From: Candidatus Binatia bacterium
GTDB lineage: Bacteria > Desulfobacterota > Binatia > Bin18
NCBI GenBank assembly: GCA_022826945.1
Contig: JAJDTY010000075.1
Location: forward strand, 1 to 64,000
Direction: 5' to 3'
Length of the DNA stretch: 64,000 nt
Part shown: piece by piece, positions 39,892-48,802 of the stretch
How the letters are laid out: each line of letters starts with the position of its first letter
How positions within the stretch are numbered: the first letter of the stretch is position 1
Notes under the pieces: generated by a model
The model's database searches: none
What the model was told of the DNA's origin: nothing
The model's input: only the letters and a program-made list of their open reading frames with translations
Made by a program: the position numbers and the translations under genes

Positions 39892-41070
39892 TTATGCCTC
39901 GGCGTAAAAACGGTCGAGTACGGTGTGAAAATACCGAATCTGCATTTCTTCGTCCTGAAAATACAGATTCTTCTTGGCCCGCGAGGCCAGCCCGATATGA
40001 ATCTGTTCGTGGGCGGTGGCGTCCTCCTGCAGCAGGTCCCGGAGCAGGCAGGTGAAGTACTCCTGGCCGACACGCTGGCCGGCGTTTTCCGCCGGACGAA
40101 AATAGATCTTGATATCCCAGTCGGTTCGATCAACCGCCTGGGGCCAGAAGTTATAAGACATATAGAAGTCGTGCGAGACGCCACGGAAGAGCAGCAGCGC
40201 CATATTGGGAAAGATCGTGTAAAAGTCAAAGGAGCCGATGCGGGGCAGGCGAGATTCGGTCTTGGCCACACTGAGCTGGGCGGCCAGCTTTTCGGTGGCC
40301 GGGCCAACGCGATCCTCGGGCGGGTCTGACGAATACACGCTGTGGTGGTTGAACAGGCGGACGTCGAGCAGGCGCGTGAATTGCCCGTCTTTCAGCACGC
40401 AGAACTCGGGAATGGTCCGACGGTGCTGAAACGGCAAATGATACAGCTCGTTCTGGGCGTCTAGGGCGATTTTCCAGTTGGCGTGCTCGTCCACTCTATA
40501 CCGCTTGGCCAGCGCCAGTTCGCCAAAGCCGCCGCCCTCAAGCTGGTCGGCCACCCCGCCCAGATATTCCCGGAGACTCTCGGGTGGACGTTCGGCCAGA
40601 TGAATAAAGATAAAGCCTTCGAATACCTCGGTGTGGATCGGGGTCAGGCCCAGGTCGCATTTGGGCAGATCGAAAAAATTCTCCTCGTCCGGCACCCAGG
40701 TCAGTTCACCCTTGGTATTATACGCCCAGGCGTGAAAGCCGCAGGTGAGCGTGCCTTTACACGTGCCCTTCTCGTCCCAAACGAGCTTATTACCGCGGTG
40801 GGAGCACACGTTGTGGAAGCCCCGGACCTCGCCGTCCCTACCCCGAATGATCAGGACCGAGGCACGACACATGGTCAGGTCTTTGGCAATATAATCGCCG
40901 GGGTTCGGGATCTCCTCGACCCGCCCGATATTCAGCCAGGTACGCCGAAAGATTTTCTCCCGTTCGAGCTCAAAATGTTCCGATGAAATCAGCGGCTCGG
41001 CCGCAACCGGGCCGGTGCCGATCTCCGGGTATTTCTCCGCCCAGCGTTTATCCGCAATTACGGTCCGCAT
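39892..41070 (-). CDS. Rieske non-heme iron oxygenase alpha subunit
   Basis: A 392-residue oxygenase. The Rieske [2Fe-2S] ligands are C89, H91, C110 and H113 (VCSHRG and CGFHAW). The mononuclear iron site is NELYHLPFQH (H211, H216), with the bridging Asp upstream at 204. It hydroxylates or demethylates an aromatic ring using electrons from a ferredoxin/reductase that is not in this operon. Sequence DRTDWDIKIYFRP in the C-terminal domain is family-typical. It starts 15 bases after the NicX-like gene and is followed after three bases by the small helical protein. Confidence 0.88.
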   Translation of the reverse strand: MRTVIADKRWAEKYPEIGTGPVAAEPLISSEHFELEREKIFRRTWLNIGRVEEIPNPGDYIAKDLTMCRASVLIIRGRDGEVRGFHNVCSHRGNKLVWDEKGTCKGTLTCGFHAWAYNTKGELTWVPDEENFFDLPKCDLGLTPIHTEVFEGFIFIHLAERPPESLREYLGGVADQLEGGGFGELALAKRYRVDEHANWKIALDAQNELYHLPFQHRRTIPEFCVLKDGQFTRLLDVRLFNHHSVYSSDPPEDRVGPATEKLAAQLSVAKTESRLPRIGSFDFYTIFPNMALLLFRGVSHDFYMSYNFWPQAVDRTDWDIKIYFRPAENAGQRVGQEYFTCLLRDLLQEDATAHEQIHIGLASRAKKNLYFQDEEMQIRYFHTVLDRFYAEA

Positions 41071-41085
41071 GCAACTGTCTCCTTC

Positions 41086-42138
41086 TTATCTGGTCACGGC
41101 CCGCATCTCCGTGGGGATCACGTCACCGTCCTGTACAATGAGTTCGTCATCAAGATACAGCGTACAGCCTTTCATGGGTAGGTCCATATGACAGGCCGTG
41201 TCGTTGCTCCCACCGAGTTCGGTATTGGGACCGGTCGAGAACAGGACGTTGCCGTAAAAGGCCCGCCCGTCCATACCAACCGTGGGAGCGCCGGTGGCGA
41301 GGTAATCCCAGCGCGCGAGATCGTTGAGACCCCAGCCAATATGCGAGATGGCAAACGCCCTGGGATCGTGAAAGCCGTCCATATAGTTCTTCACCAGCAT
41401 AGCATCAAAGCCGCCGTCGATATCAACGATCATGCCGTCTCGAATGGTGAAGGTGATCGGCTCCTGGACGTATTTATTAAACGGGAACAGAATGTCGCCG
41501 CGGTCCATGACGACCGTGCCGTTGACCCCGGTCTCACTACCCTGGGTCGCCAGAAATCCACCCGGCCAGTGGTCCCAGCGACCGGGAGTGTCCGTAAAGC
41601 CGTATTCGGTCAGAATCGGGAATTGCCCCAACTCGTACTGTACGTCCGTTCCGGCCGGGTTGGTAAAGCGGAGGTTTTGGGCCTTGGCCAAACGCGCTTC
41701 CGCGGCCTCGACACGCTCGCGCAGATCCTGGGTGGGAAAGAGACGCGACAGAACCTCAAAAGGTTCAACCACCAGCAGGATGCGGGTGTCCGCGGCCTGA
41801 ATCTCCAGCTGTTCTTTTGAAAACAGCAGAAAGATGAGGTCCACGACAAGGTCCGCGCTTTTGAGGGCCTCAATGGCCGGCCCGTTCCCGGCCAAGGCGT
41901 TCTGACCCACATCACCGGCCACGTTTTGTGCTCCATCCGCGCCCCGCGCCGGCAGGTTGACGTTGAACACGTCCACCCCCAGCTCACGCGCCGCGATCAT
42001 AAACGCCGAGGCGTACTCAACCGCTTGTTCCGCCTCTGACAGAACCGCAACGGTTTCTCCCGGCTTGACTTTGCACAGTTCAAGCTCCTGCCGAAACAGA
42101 CTCACCATTGTATTGGTCTGGCTGATTGAGAGTGACAT
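41086..42138 (-). CDS. NicX-like 2,5-dihydroxypyridine dioxygenase-type protein
   Basis: A 350-residue protein closely resembling NicX of the nicotinate pathway, an iron enzyme that opens 2,5-dihydroxypyridine to N-formylmaleamate. Conserved blocks include EALKSADLVVDLIF, TRILLVVEPFEVLSRLFPT, TEYGFTDTPGRWDHWPGGFL, GDILFPFNKYV, AISHIGWGL (H266) and ACHMDLPMKGC (H317, D319). These are within one or two positions of the His, His and Asp iron ligands recalled for NicX. It sits between two Rieske oxygenase genes, 15 and 23 bases away. I infer ring opening of an N-heterocycle or other hydroxylated ring. Confidence 0.8.
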   Translation of the reverse strand: MSLSISQTNTMVSLFRQELELCKVKPGETVAVLSEAEQAVEYASAFMIAARELGVDVFNVNLPARGADGAQNVAGDVGQNALAGNGPAIEALKSADLVVDLIFLLFSKEQLEIQAADTRILLVVEPFEVLSRLFPTQDLRERVEAAEARLAKAQNLRFTNPAGTDVQYELGQFPILTEYGFTDTPGRWDHWPGGFLATQGSETGVNGTVVMDRGDILFPFNKYVQEPITFTIRDGMIVDIDGGFDAMLVKNYMDGFHDPRAFAISHIGWGLNDLARWDYLATGAPTVGMDGRAFYGNVLFSTGPNTELGGSNDTACHMDLPMKGCTLYLDDELIVQDGDVIPTEMRAVTR

Positions 42139-42161
42139 GGCATTGCTCCTTGTCTACGGGC

Positions 42162-43331
42162 TCATTGTTGTTGCTCACCAAAGACTTTCTCCAGATAGTA
42201 ATTCATCACATGATGCACGGCGACCTCGTACTTCGACATCGGCCCTGGCTGATAGGCTCGGGACCGAAAACCGCGCTGTAAAGACTGCACCATGCCCATG
42301 TCTTCCTCCAGGGCAAGGTGCAAAAAGTCCTCATAGACTTTGACACGTTCCTTAAAATCCGGCAGGTCAAAGCGCTGCTTGGGGAAGAGCATATGGACCA
42401 GAGCCATGCTGCGATTTGCGCCCATCGGCCATTCGGTCACATAATGAATATTATCCTGCCTGGCATAAAAGCCCATATTGGGCTGGAGATGGCTGGAATA
42501 ACCCTTCTCAAGATGTTCGCCCGACAGCCAAGGCATAAAATCAAAGCGAGGCCGGCCATCGGGCGTCATCGGACTCACGCCGATAAAACGGCCGCAATAG
42601 CCCCACGGTTTAAGCTGAAATTCATACGACTCAAGCGGCTGATGCGGACCGAACGAAGAGGCGTGCAGCGTTGCCAGATGATAAATATCAACCAGATTTT
42701 CCGCCGTGGCTTTCCAGTTACACTCATATTCGATAGCGAACTTAATGGCTAAACGGAGATCTTCAGGTTGGTATGGTCCGAAGATCTCAGGAAAGTCGCC
42801 TAAGAATTCCAGCAGGCTTTCACTATCCGGATTGAAATTGATAAAAATAAACCCGCCCCAGGTGTCCAGCTTGAGGGGTACCAGGCGGTACTGCTGCATG
42901 TCGAAATTTTCGATCTCTTGGGTGTAGGCTGCGCCTCGGAGCCGCCCACACAGGTCATACGTCCAGCCATGATACGGACACGTAAACCGCTTGGTATTGC
43001 CCTGACCAGCCGCCACCTCGGTCCCGCGATGACGACAGACGTTATAAAAGGCATTGAGTTGCCCCTCTTCATCGCGGACAATCACAATCGGCTCATCCGC
43101 AATACACAGGGTGAGATAGTCACCCGGCTTTTCACACTCTTCCACGCGGCCGACGCAGAGCCAATCTTTTTGAAAGATGCGTTCCTTTTCTAATTCGTAA
43201 GTCTCTTGCGAGGTGTAAAAGTCACCCGGAAGATGTCGGGCTTGGTGCAAAGGCGCTTGAGTCTGGGTAATACGAGACGCGTCCCGCACTCCTCTCCCTT
43301 TCGTACCGCTCTCCTGAGAAGACAGGGTCAT
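42162..43331 (-). CDS. Rieske non-heme iron oxygenase alpha subunit
   Basis: A 389-residue oxygenase and first gene of the five-gene operon. The Rieske ligands are C99, H101, C118 and H121 (VCRHRG and CPYHGW). The catalytic iron site is ENLVDIYHLATLHAS (D215, H218, H223). It is nearer to the Rieske protein at 59748 (same QKEWLC/QKDWLC start and PYHGWTYDL) than to its operon partner at 39892, so the operon encodes two different oxygenases. No reductase or ferredoxin gene lies nearby. The upstream gap of 167 bases to the divergent molybdenum hydroxylase gene must hold both promoters. Confidence 0.88.
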   Translation of the reverse strand: MTLSSQESGTKGRGVRDASRITQTQAPLHQARHLPGDFYTSQETYELEKERIFQKDWLCVGRVEECEKPGDYLTLCIADEPIVIVRDEEGQLNAFYNVCRHRGTEVAAGQGNTKRFTCPYHGWTYDLCGRLRGAAYTQEIENFDMQQYRLVPLKLDTWGGFIFINFNPDSESLLEFLGDFPEIFGPYQPEDLRLAIKFAIEYECNWKATAENLVDIYHLATLHASSFGPHQPLESYEFQLKPWGYCGRFIGVSPMTPDGRPRFDFMPWLSGEHLEKGYSSHLQPNMGFYARQDNIHYVTEWPMGANRSMALVHMLFPKQRFDLPDFKERVKVYEDFLHLALEEDMGMVQSLQRGFRSRAYQPGPMSKYEVAVHHVMNYYLEKVFGEQQQ

Positions 43332-43454
43332 ATACGGATAGCCTCTTTATGATGGGCGTATACCGTTCTCTTACGATCTGTCAAGCAAAAGCCTTGACAC
43401 CTTTTTACCACACTGCCAGACTCACGCCGTAGCGATTTCTCCCCCTACCCTGAC

Positions 43455-43478
43455 CCTCTCTCCAACGGGGAGAAGGGG
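43455..43478. repeat. CCCTCTCTCC...GGGGAGAAGGGG dispersed palindrome
   Basis: An imperfect stem with an AAC loop, of the CCCTCTCCCCAACGGGGAGAGGG type that recurs between genes in many genomes. It sits about 20 bases before the start codon of the molybdenum hydroxylase gene and is therefore probably part of its mRNA leader. Confidence 0.5.
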
Positions 43479-43498
43479 AATGATGTAAGGAACACACT

Positions 43499-45889
43499 AT
43501 GGCAACCAGTCTTGCTGGCACGGGAAAGATGGTCGGCGCTGAGGTCAAGCGCGTTGAAGACCCACGTATGCTCCTGGGCAAGAGTCAATATGTGGACGAT
43601 ATCCATCTTCCCGATACACGGGCGGTCGCCTTTGTCCGCAGCCCGTATGCCCACGCGCGTCTTCTCAACATTGATACCAGCGCAGCCGCGGCCCACCCTG
43701 GCGTCCAGGCGGTGGTCACCGGCGAGGATGTCGCAGAGGCCATACAGCCGCTGCGGGTCGAGTTTGACCCAACAAATGCACCCACTCACAAGTCCTGCGA
43801 TTGGCCGGTCCTGGCTCGGGGAAAAGTCCGCTTTGTCGGTGAGATGGTGGCAGCCGTTATTGCCACCGACCGCTATATCGCCGAGGATGCCGCCGCGCTG
43901 GTCGAGGTCGAGTACGACCCGCTCGACGCTCTCTGGGACATGGAACAGGCGCTGGAGCCGGACGCCCCCCTGGCCCATGAAGACTGGGGCGACAACGTCA
44001 TGCAGACCCTGGAAGCAAGCATGGGCGAGGTCGATGCCGCGTTTCGGGCGGCTGACTGTGTTGTGGCTGAACGTTTTACAACCGGGCGGCACATGTCCCT
44101 GCCCATGGAGACGCGCGGCTGCCTGGCGACATTTGATCCGGTGACGGACTCGCTGACGATCTGGTCCTCGACCCAGGTGCCGCATGTCCTCCGTTCAAAC
44201 CTAGCACTCTTATTAGACTTTCCCGAACACCATATCCGGGCCATCGCCCCGGACGTAGGCGGCGGTTTTGGACCCAAGGCGCATGTGTTTCCCGAGGAAA
44301 TCCTGACCGCCTTCTTCGCTCGTCGTTTTGGCTGCCCGATCAAGTGGATTGAAGATCGGCGGGAAAATCTGGCAGCCGCCATGCACGCCAAGCATCAAAT
44401 TGTCGAGGCCGAGCTCGCCCTGAAAAACGACGGGACCATCCTCGGCGTGAAAGCGCGCTTTCTGAACGACGTGGGTGCATATTCCTGCTTTCCGTTTAGT
44501 TCGGCTCTGGAAGCCGGGCACGCAGCCTCAGGACTGCCCGGTCCGTATAAGCTCCCGGCCTATCGCTATGAAGCCGTCTCCATTGTCACCAATAAGGTCA
44601 CCTTGGGTGCCTACCGCGGCGTGGGTCTGCCGATTGCCATCCTGGTCATGGAACGCTTGCTGAATCTTGGTGCGCAGCGGTTGGGGCTTGATCCGGTAGA
44701 GATCCGCCTACGGAATATGATCCGCCAGGAAGATCATCCCTATACCACAATTGCCGGAGCAAAGATCGAAAGCGGCAGCCATCAGGAGTCCCTCCAAAAG
44801 GCGCTCGATATGTTGGGGTATGACAACTTCCGGGCGGAGCAGGAACAAGGTCGAAAAGCCGGCCGCTATCTTGGCGTGGGCCTTGGCTGTTACATCGAAG
44901 GCACGGCCCCCGGCTCTTCGTTTTTTAACCTCATGGGCATCCAGGTTGGCGGCTATGAGTCGGCCACCGTCCGTATGGATGTCAATGGGAAAGTTACTGT
45001 TTTGACCGGCTCTTCTTCACATGGTCAGGGTCATCGCACGACCCTCGCCCAAGTGGCGGCCGACGAGTTAGGCGTTGCCCTGGCCGATGTGAAAGTCGTT
45101 CAAAGCGACACCGCTCTGGTTCCATACGGCTGGGGAACCTGGGGCAGCCGAACGGCGGTGACCAGTGGCGGAGCGATTATCAACGCGGCGACGAAAATCC
45201 GGGAGAAGATTCTGCGTACGGCCTCACGGCTCAGCGAAATTCCTCCAGACGACCTCGAATTGGCGGGCGGCATGATCCGCCGTACGCAAGACGGAACGCC
45301 CTTAATGCCGATCAAGGCGATTGCCTATCAGGCGCTTGTCACCCCAAGCAAGCTGCCGGCAGACGAAGAGCCCGGTCTCGAAGCAACCTCGCATTATGAG
45401 CCGCCGCCAGCAACGCACTCCAATGCGACGCACCTGGCAACGGTCGAGGTGGATGTTGAAACCGGCCAGATCCACCTGTTGCGCTATATCGTTGTTGAGG
45501 ACTGCGGCAGGATTATTAACCCCATCATCGTCGATGGGCAAATTCAGGGCGGGGTCGCCCAGGGGATCGGCACGGCCATGTATGAACATGCCATCTACGA
45601 CGAGAATGGACAGTTCTTGACCGGCACGCTCATGGACTATCTCGTCCCTACGGCGGTAGACGTTCCTCCTGTTGAGATCGGACATATTGAAACGCCTTCA
45701 CCCGACAGCCAGGGAGGCATCAAAGGGATAGGCGAAGGGGGGGCCATTGCACCGCCGGCCGCAATTGCCAATGCGGTCGCCGATGCGCTCTCCCCGTTCG
45801 GAGTCCAGGTCAGCGAAATCCCGCTCACCCCGGAGCGGGTGTTGGCGCGTCTCGAGCAGGCGAGAAGCGAGGCGGGGACACCTGCCTAG
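43499..45889 (+). CDS. Molybdenum hydroxylase large subunit (xanthine dehydrogenase family)
   Basis: A 796-residue molybdopterin-binding subunit. The N-terminal domain (GKSQYVDDIHLPDTRAVAFVRSPYAHA) is followed by the Moco-binding core: DVGGGFGPKAHVFPEE, YRGVGLPIA in the place of the CO-dehydrogenase-type active-site loop, GSSSHGQGHRTTLAQ and the catalytic Glu (E746) in GGIKGIGEGGAIAPP. Such enzymes hydroxylate N-heterocycles, aldehydes or purines. The FAD and 2Fe-2S subunits that usually accompany it are absent; the next gene is a flavin monooxygenase 14 bases on. The ATG at 43499 has a TAAGGA. Confidence 0.88.
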   Translation: MATSLAGTGKMVGAEVKRVEDPRMLLGKSQYVDDIHLPDTRAVAFVRSPYAHARLLNIDTSAAAAHPGVQAVVTGEDVAEAIQPLRVEFDPTNAPTHKSCDWPVLARGKVRFVGEMVAAVIATDRYIAEDAAALVEVEYDPLDALWDMEQALEPDAPLAHEDWGDNVMQTLEASMGEVDAAFRAADCVVAERFTTGRHMSLPMETRGCLATFDPVTDSLTIWSSTQVPHVLRSNLALLLDFPEHHIRAIAPDVGGGFGPKAHVFPEEILTAFFARRFGCPIKWIEDRRENLAAAMHAKHQIVEAELALKNDGTILGVKARFLNDVGAYSCFPFSSALEAGHAASGLPGPYKLPAYRYEAVSIVTNKVTLGAYRGVGLPIAILVMERLLNLGAQRLGLDPVEIRLRNMIRQEDHPYTTIAGAKIESGSHQESLQKALDMLGYDNFRAEQEQGRKAGRYLGVGLGCYIEGTAPGSSFFNLMGIQVGGYESATVRMDVNGKVTVLTGSSSHGQGHRTTLAQVAADELGVALADVKVVQSDTALVPYGWGTWGSRTAVTSGGAIINAATKIREKILRTASRLSEIPPDDLELAGGMIRRTQDGTPLMPIKAIAYQALVTPSKLPADEEPGLEATSHYEPPPATHSNATHLATVEVDVETGQIHLLRYIVVEDCGRIINPIIVDGQIQGGVAQGIGTAMYEHAIYDENGQFLTGTLMDYLVPTAVDVPPVEIGHIETPSPDSQGGIKGIGEGGAIAPPAAIANAVADALSPFGVQVSEIPLTPERVLARLEQARSEAGTPA

Positions 45890-45903
45890 AAGGAGGGGAG
45901 CCT

Positions 45904-46983
45904 GTGCAGTTCGGTGTTTGTGTGGCCACGAAGATCGACGACTGGCAGTTAATCAAGTACGCGGAAGAGTTGGGCTATGACCGGGCCTGGATTCCCGACT
46001 CGCAGATGATCTGGTCGGACTGTTACGCCACCTTAGCCCTGGCCGCCCAGCACACCTCACGTATCCAGATTGGGACGGGAGTTGCCATCCCTGGGACGAG
46101 AATCGCCCCGGTCACCGCCCACTCCATTGCTTCCGTTAATCGCATGGCACCGGGCCGAGTCTTTTTGGGTATCGGTACCGGACATACGGCCATGCGGGTC
46201 ATGGGCATGCAGCCGATGCGAATTCGAGACTTCCGAGAGTATCTCCGGGTGGTCAAAACGCTCCTCCGAGGGGAAGAAGTTGAATACACCTATCACGGCA
46301 CCACGCGGACGATCCGTTTTCTGCATCAGGATCTACACTTCCTGAACCTGGACGATCCGATTCCGATGATTGTCGCCGCCAACGGTCCCCGAGCGCTCAA
46401 AACTACGGGTGAGTTCGGGGATGGCTGGGTCGCAGGGGTGAAACCCGGACCGGAAGCCTTTCTCAACGACTGGCGGCAGGTCCAGGCCGGGGCGGAACAG
46501 GCGGGCCGAACCTTGCCCGACAGCTTTCATACCGCAGCTTTTACCACGGCCGTCGTGCTACAACCCGGCGAGTCGCCGGCCTCGGAGCGGGTCATTGAAA
46601 TGTGCGGTTCTCAGGTCGCCGCCATCATCCACTTTGTCTATGAAATCTATCAACAAACCGGCCAGGAGGAAGTCATCCCCACCGGCTATAGAGGTATCTG
46701 GGATGAATACTGCGCCCACGTCGAGCGGATGGAGACGCCGGCGGACAAGCGCTACCTCCAGCTTCACAACGGTCACTGCACCTTTCTCGTGCCCGAAGAG
46801 CGCCGCTTTGTCACTCCTGAAGCCATCCAGGCGACGTGTCTGATTGGTGAACCGGCGGACATCATCGACCAACTCCGGGCGGTCGGAAAGGCCGGCCTGA
46901 AGGAAGTCACGCTCCTGCCTCCGATGGCCGCGGCGCGCACGGTGTTCAAGGATTTCTCTGAGCAGGTCATGGCACGCTACTAG
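45904..46983 (+). CDS. LLM-class F420/FMN-dependent oxidoreductase
   Basis: A 359-residue luciferase-like protein of the 5,10-methylene-tetrahydromethanopterin reductase-like branch. It has MQFGVCVATKIDDW at the start, RIQIGTGVAIPGTRIAPVTAHSIASVNRMAPGRVFLGIGTGHTAMRVMG in parts, and DPIPMIVAANGPRALKTTGEFGDGW. The GTG start at 45904 has a GGAGGGGAG in front and lies 14 bases after the molybdenum hydroxylase stop, so the two are one transcript. Substrate unknown. Confidence 0.85.
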   Translation: MQFGVCVATKIDDWQLIKYAEELGYDRAWIPDSQMIWSDCYATLALAAQHTSRIQIGTGVAIPGTRIAPVTAHSIASVNRMAPGRVFLGIGTGHTAMRVMGMQPMRIRDFREYLRVVKTLLRGEEVEYTYHGTTRTIRFLHQDLHFLNLDDPIPMIVAANGPRALKTTGEFGDGWVAGVKPGPEAFLNDWRQVQAGAEQAGRTLPDSFHTAAFTTAVVLQPGESPASERVIEMCGSQVAAIIHFVYEIYQQTGQEEVIPTGYRGIWDEYCAHVERMETPADKRYLQLHNGHCTFLVPEERRFVTPEAIQATCLIGEPADIIDQLRAVGKAGLKEVTLLPPMAAARTVFKDFSEQVMARY

Positions 46984-47104
46984 CGCAGTGCAGCTTGATG
47001 TGTAGCGGCCGTGTCGGTTTATGCCGGCTCAGACCTCCGATCACTCCCCTGCCTTCCTCCTACTGGAGAAAAGGACGGCGCGTCAAGGAGATGAAGCGTT
47101 GCCG

Positions 47105-47491
47105 CTATCGCTGGAGCCGCGTGGGCGTGGCAGTAAAACGATCAAGCACGAACACGCGCTGGCGTTCGTACAACCGTCCTTCAAGCCGGAGAGGGCAACC
47201 ACGCATATCAGCACTTTTGAGAGAGGCGAGTAATTCCGGTGCGCCAGTGAGCACGACAGACTTGCGTATCGACTCGAGAACGGACCACGCCCGTTTGCCA
47301 TTATCCAGCCGGTCTGCACTGCGGATATTCATCGTCCAGTATTGCTCATCAATACGAACGTATAGCCTCCGTGGGTAATCACCGGTTCCTTCCTCAGGGC
47401 TTAAGAGGACCCCTGACAAATACATCGGCATGCCGTAGGAAACCCAGCAGCCGGACACGAACAGCGCAATACAGAGAATATTCGCCTTCAC
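47105..47491 (-). CDS. Small predicted lipoprotein
   Basis: A 128-residue protein with an N-terminal lipoprotein signal: MKANILCIALF and a lipobox VSGC with the Cys at 15. The mature part has RRLYVRIDEQYWTMNIRS and a C-terminal GCPLRLEGRLYERQRVFVLDRF strand-rich region. I recognise no family. It is probably anchored in the outer or inner membrane. It is divergent from the Nramp-like gene, with only 42 bases between the starts, so the two promoters must overlap. Confidence 0.65.
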   Translation of the reverse strand: MKANILCIALFVSGCWVSYGMPMYLSGVLLSPEEGTGDYPRRLYVRIDEQYWTMNIRSADRLDNGKRAWSVLESIRKSVVLTGAPELLASLKSADMRGCPLRLEGRLYERQRVFVLDRFTATPTRLQR

Positions 47492-47533
47492 CGATCTCAG
47501 CTTACACTAAATAAACATGCTATAAACTCAGGC

Positions 47534-48757
47534 ATGAAGCGGAGGAAACCCTTTGGTCCTGGGTTGCTCGTTGCTGCCGCTTTTATCGGCCCCGGAACGG
47601 TCACGACCGCCAGTGTCGCAGGAGCGCAGTTTGGGTTTGCCCTGGTGTGGGCGGTCGGGTTTTCCATTGTTGCCACCCTCGTCCTGCAGGAAATGTCGGC
47701 CCGACTCGGCATTATTGCGCGCAGCGGACTCGGTGAAGCGCTCCGGGCAGCTATTCGAACCCCGCTCTTCCGTCTCCTGCTCCTGACCCTGGTGGTCGTC
47801 GGCATAGGCGGCGGCAACGCCGCCTTTGAGATGGGCAATATTCTTGGCGCGGCGGTGGCCCTGGCTGAGGTCTCCGGGCTTTCGCCCTCATCCTGGACCC
47901 TGGTCGTTGGCTGCCTGGCGTTTGTGTTGCTGTGGTCCGGAACGTACGCGGCAATTGAGCGCGTGCTGGTTCTGCTGGTTCTGCTCATGAGCGGGGTCTT
48001 TCTGCTGACGGCCCTGCTCGTCCAGCCATCACTCTCGGACATCTGGGCCGGCTTTTTCAGCCCGACCCTCCCGGCCGGGTCATTTATGACCGTGATGGCG
48101 CTGGTCGGCACTACGGTTGTTCCCTACAATTTGTTTCTGCACGCCAGCGCGGTCCAGGCCAAGTGGCCGGCGACGCTGTTCGCTTCTCAAGCCCTGCGCG
48201 AGGCACGCCGCGATACGTTTCTCTCGATCAGTCTGGGTGGGGCCCTCACCCTGGCCCTGGTCGCAACCGCGGCCGCAGCTTTTTTTCGCCAAGGCATAGC
48301 GTTGGAAAATGCGACCTCCATAGCCAAACAGCTTGAGCCCCTCGTCGGCGCACACGCGCGCCTCCTTTTTGCGACCGGCCTGTTTGCCGCCGGACTGACC
48401 AGTGCCATCACCGCCCCGCTTGCCGCCGCCTATGCCACGGCCGGGGTGCTGGGTTGGTCCGTAGACCTCGATACAGGCAAGGTCCGAATGGTGTGGAGTG
48501 CGGTTGTCCTGATTGGGACGGGGCTCGCCTTTTTTGGACAGCACCCGCTGGTAGCTATCCTGCTGGCCCAGGCAGTTAATGCCTGCCTACTGCCTCTCCT
48601 TGCCGGTTGTCTCCTGTTTGTCATGAATCAGCAGAAGCTTCTCGGTTCCTATACAAACGGCATACTGGCCAATATGGCGGGCAGCGCGGTTGTGCTTGTC
48701 GTGACGGGCTTGGGAGTCTTTCAGTTCTTTCGCGTATGGGGGGTGATCCCAAGCTGA
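47534..48757 (+). CDS. Nramp-like transporter with altered metal-site motifs
   Basis: A 407-residue inner-membrane protein with about 11 hydrophobic segments and clear Nramp homology (GPGLLVAAAFIGPG, LQEMSARLGI, GTTVVPYNLFLHASAVQAKW). The first-helix DPGN motif that binds Mn/Fe is GPGT here (19-22), and the helix-6 MPH is VPY (196-198). Both ligand sets are thus changed. Members with this GPGT/VPY pattern are a known side branch of the family with unknown substrate. The ATG at 47534 follows only a weak site. The yfbR gene starts 45 bases after its stop. Confidence 0.85.
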   Translation: MKRRKPFGPGLLVAAAFIGPGTVTTASVAGAQFGFALVWAVGFSIVATLVLQEMSARLGIIARSGLGEALRAAIRTPLFRLLLLTLVVVGIGGGNAAFEMGNILGAAVALAEVSGLSPSSWTLVVGCLAFVLLWSGTYAAIERVLVLLVLLMSGVFLLTALLVQPSLSDIWAGFFSPTLPAGSFMTVMALVGTTVVPYNLFLHASAVQAKWPATLFASQALREARRDTFLSISLGGALTLALVATAAAAFFRQGIALENATSIAKQLEPLVGAHARLLFATGLFAAGLTSAITAPLAAAYATAGVLGWSVDLDTGKVRMVWSAVVLIGTGLAFFGQHPLVAILLAQAVNACLLPLLAGCLLFVMNQQKLLGSYTNGILANMAGSAVVLVVTGLGVFQFFRVWGVIPS

Positions 48758-48802
48758 CACGGCCTCGCCCTCGACTGGAGCGGAATATCTGCGGAGTCTC
48801 AT

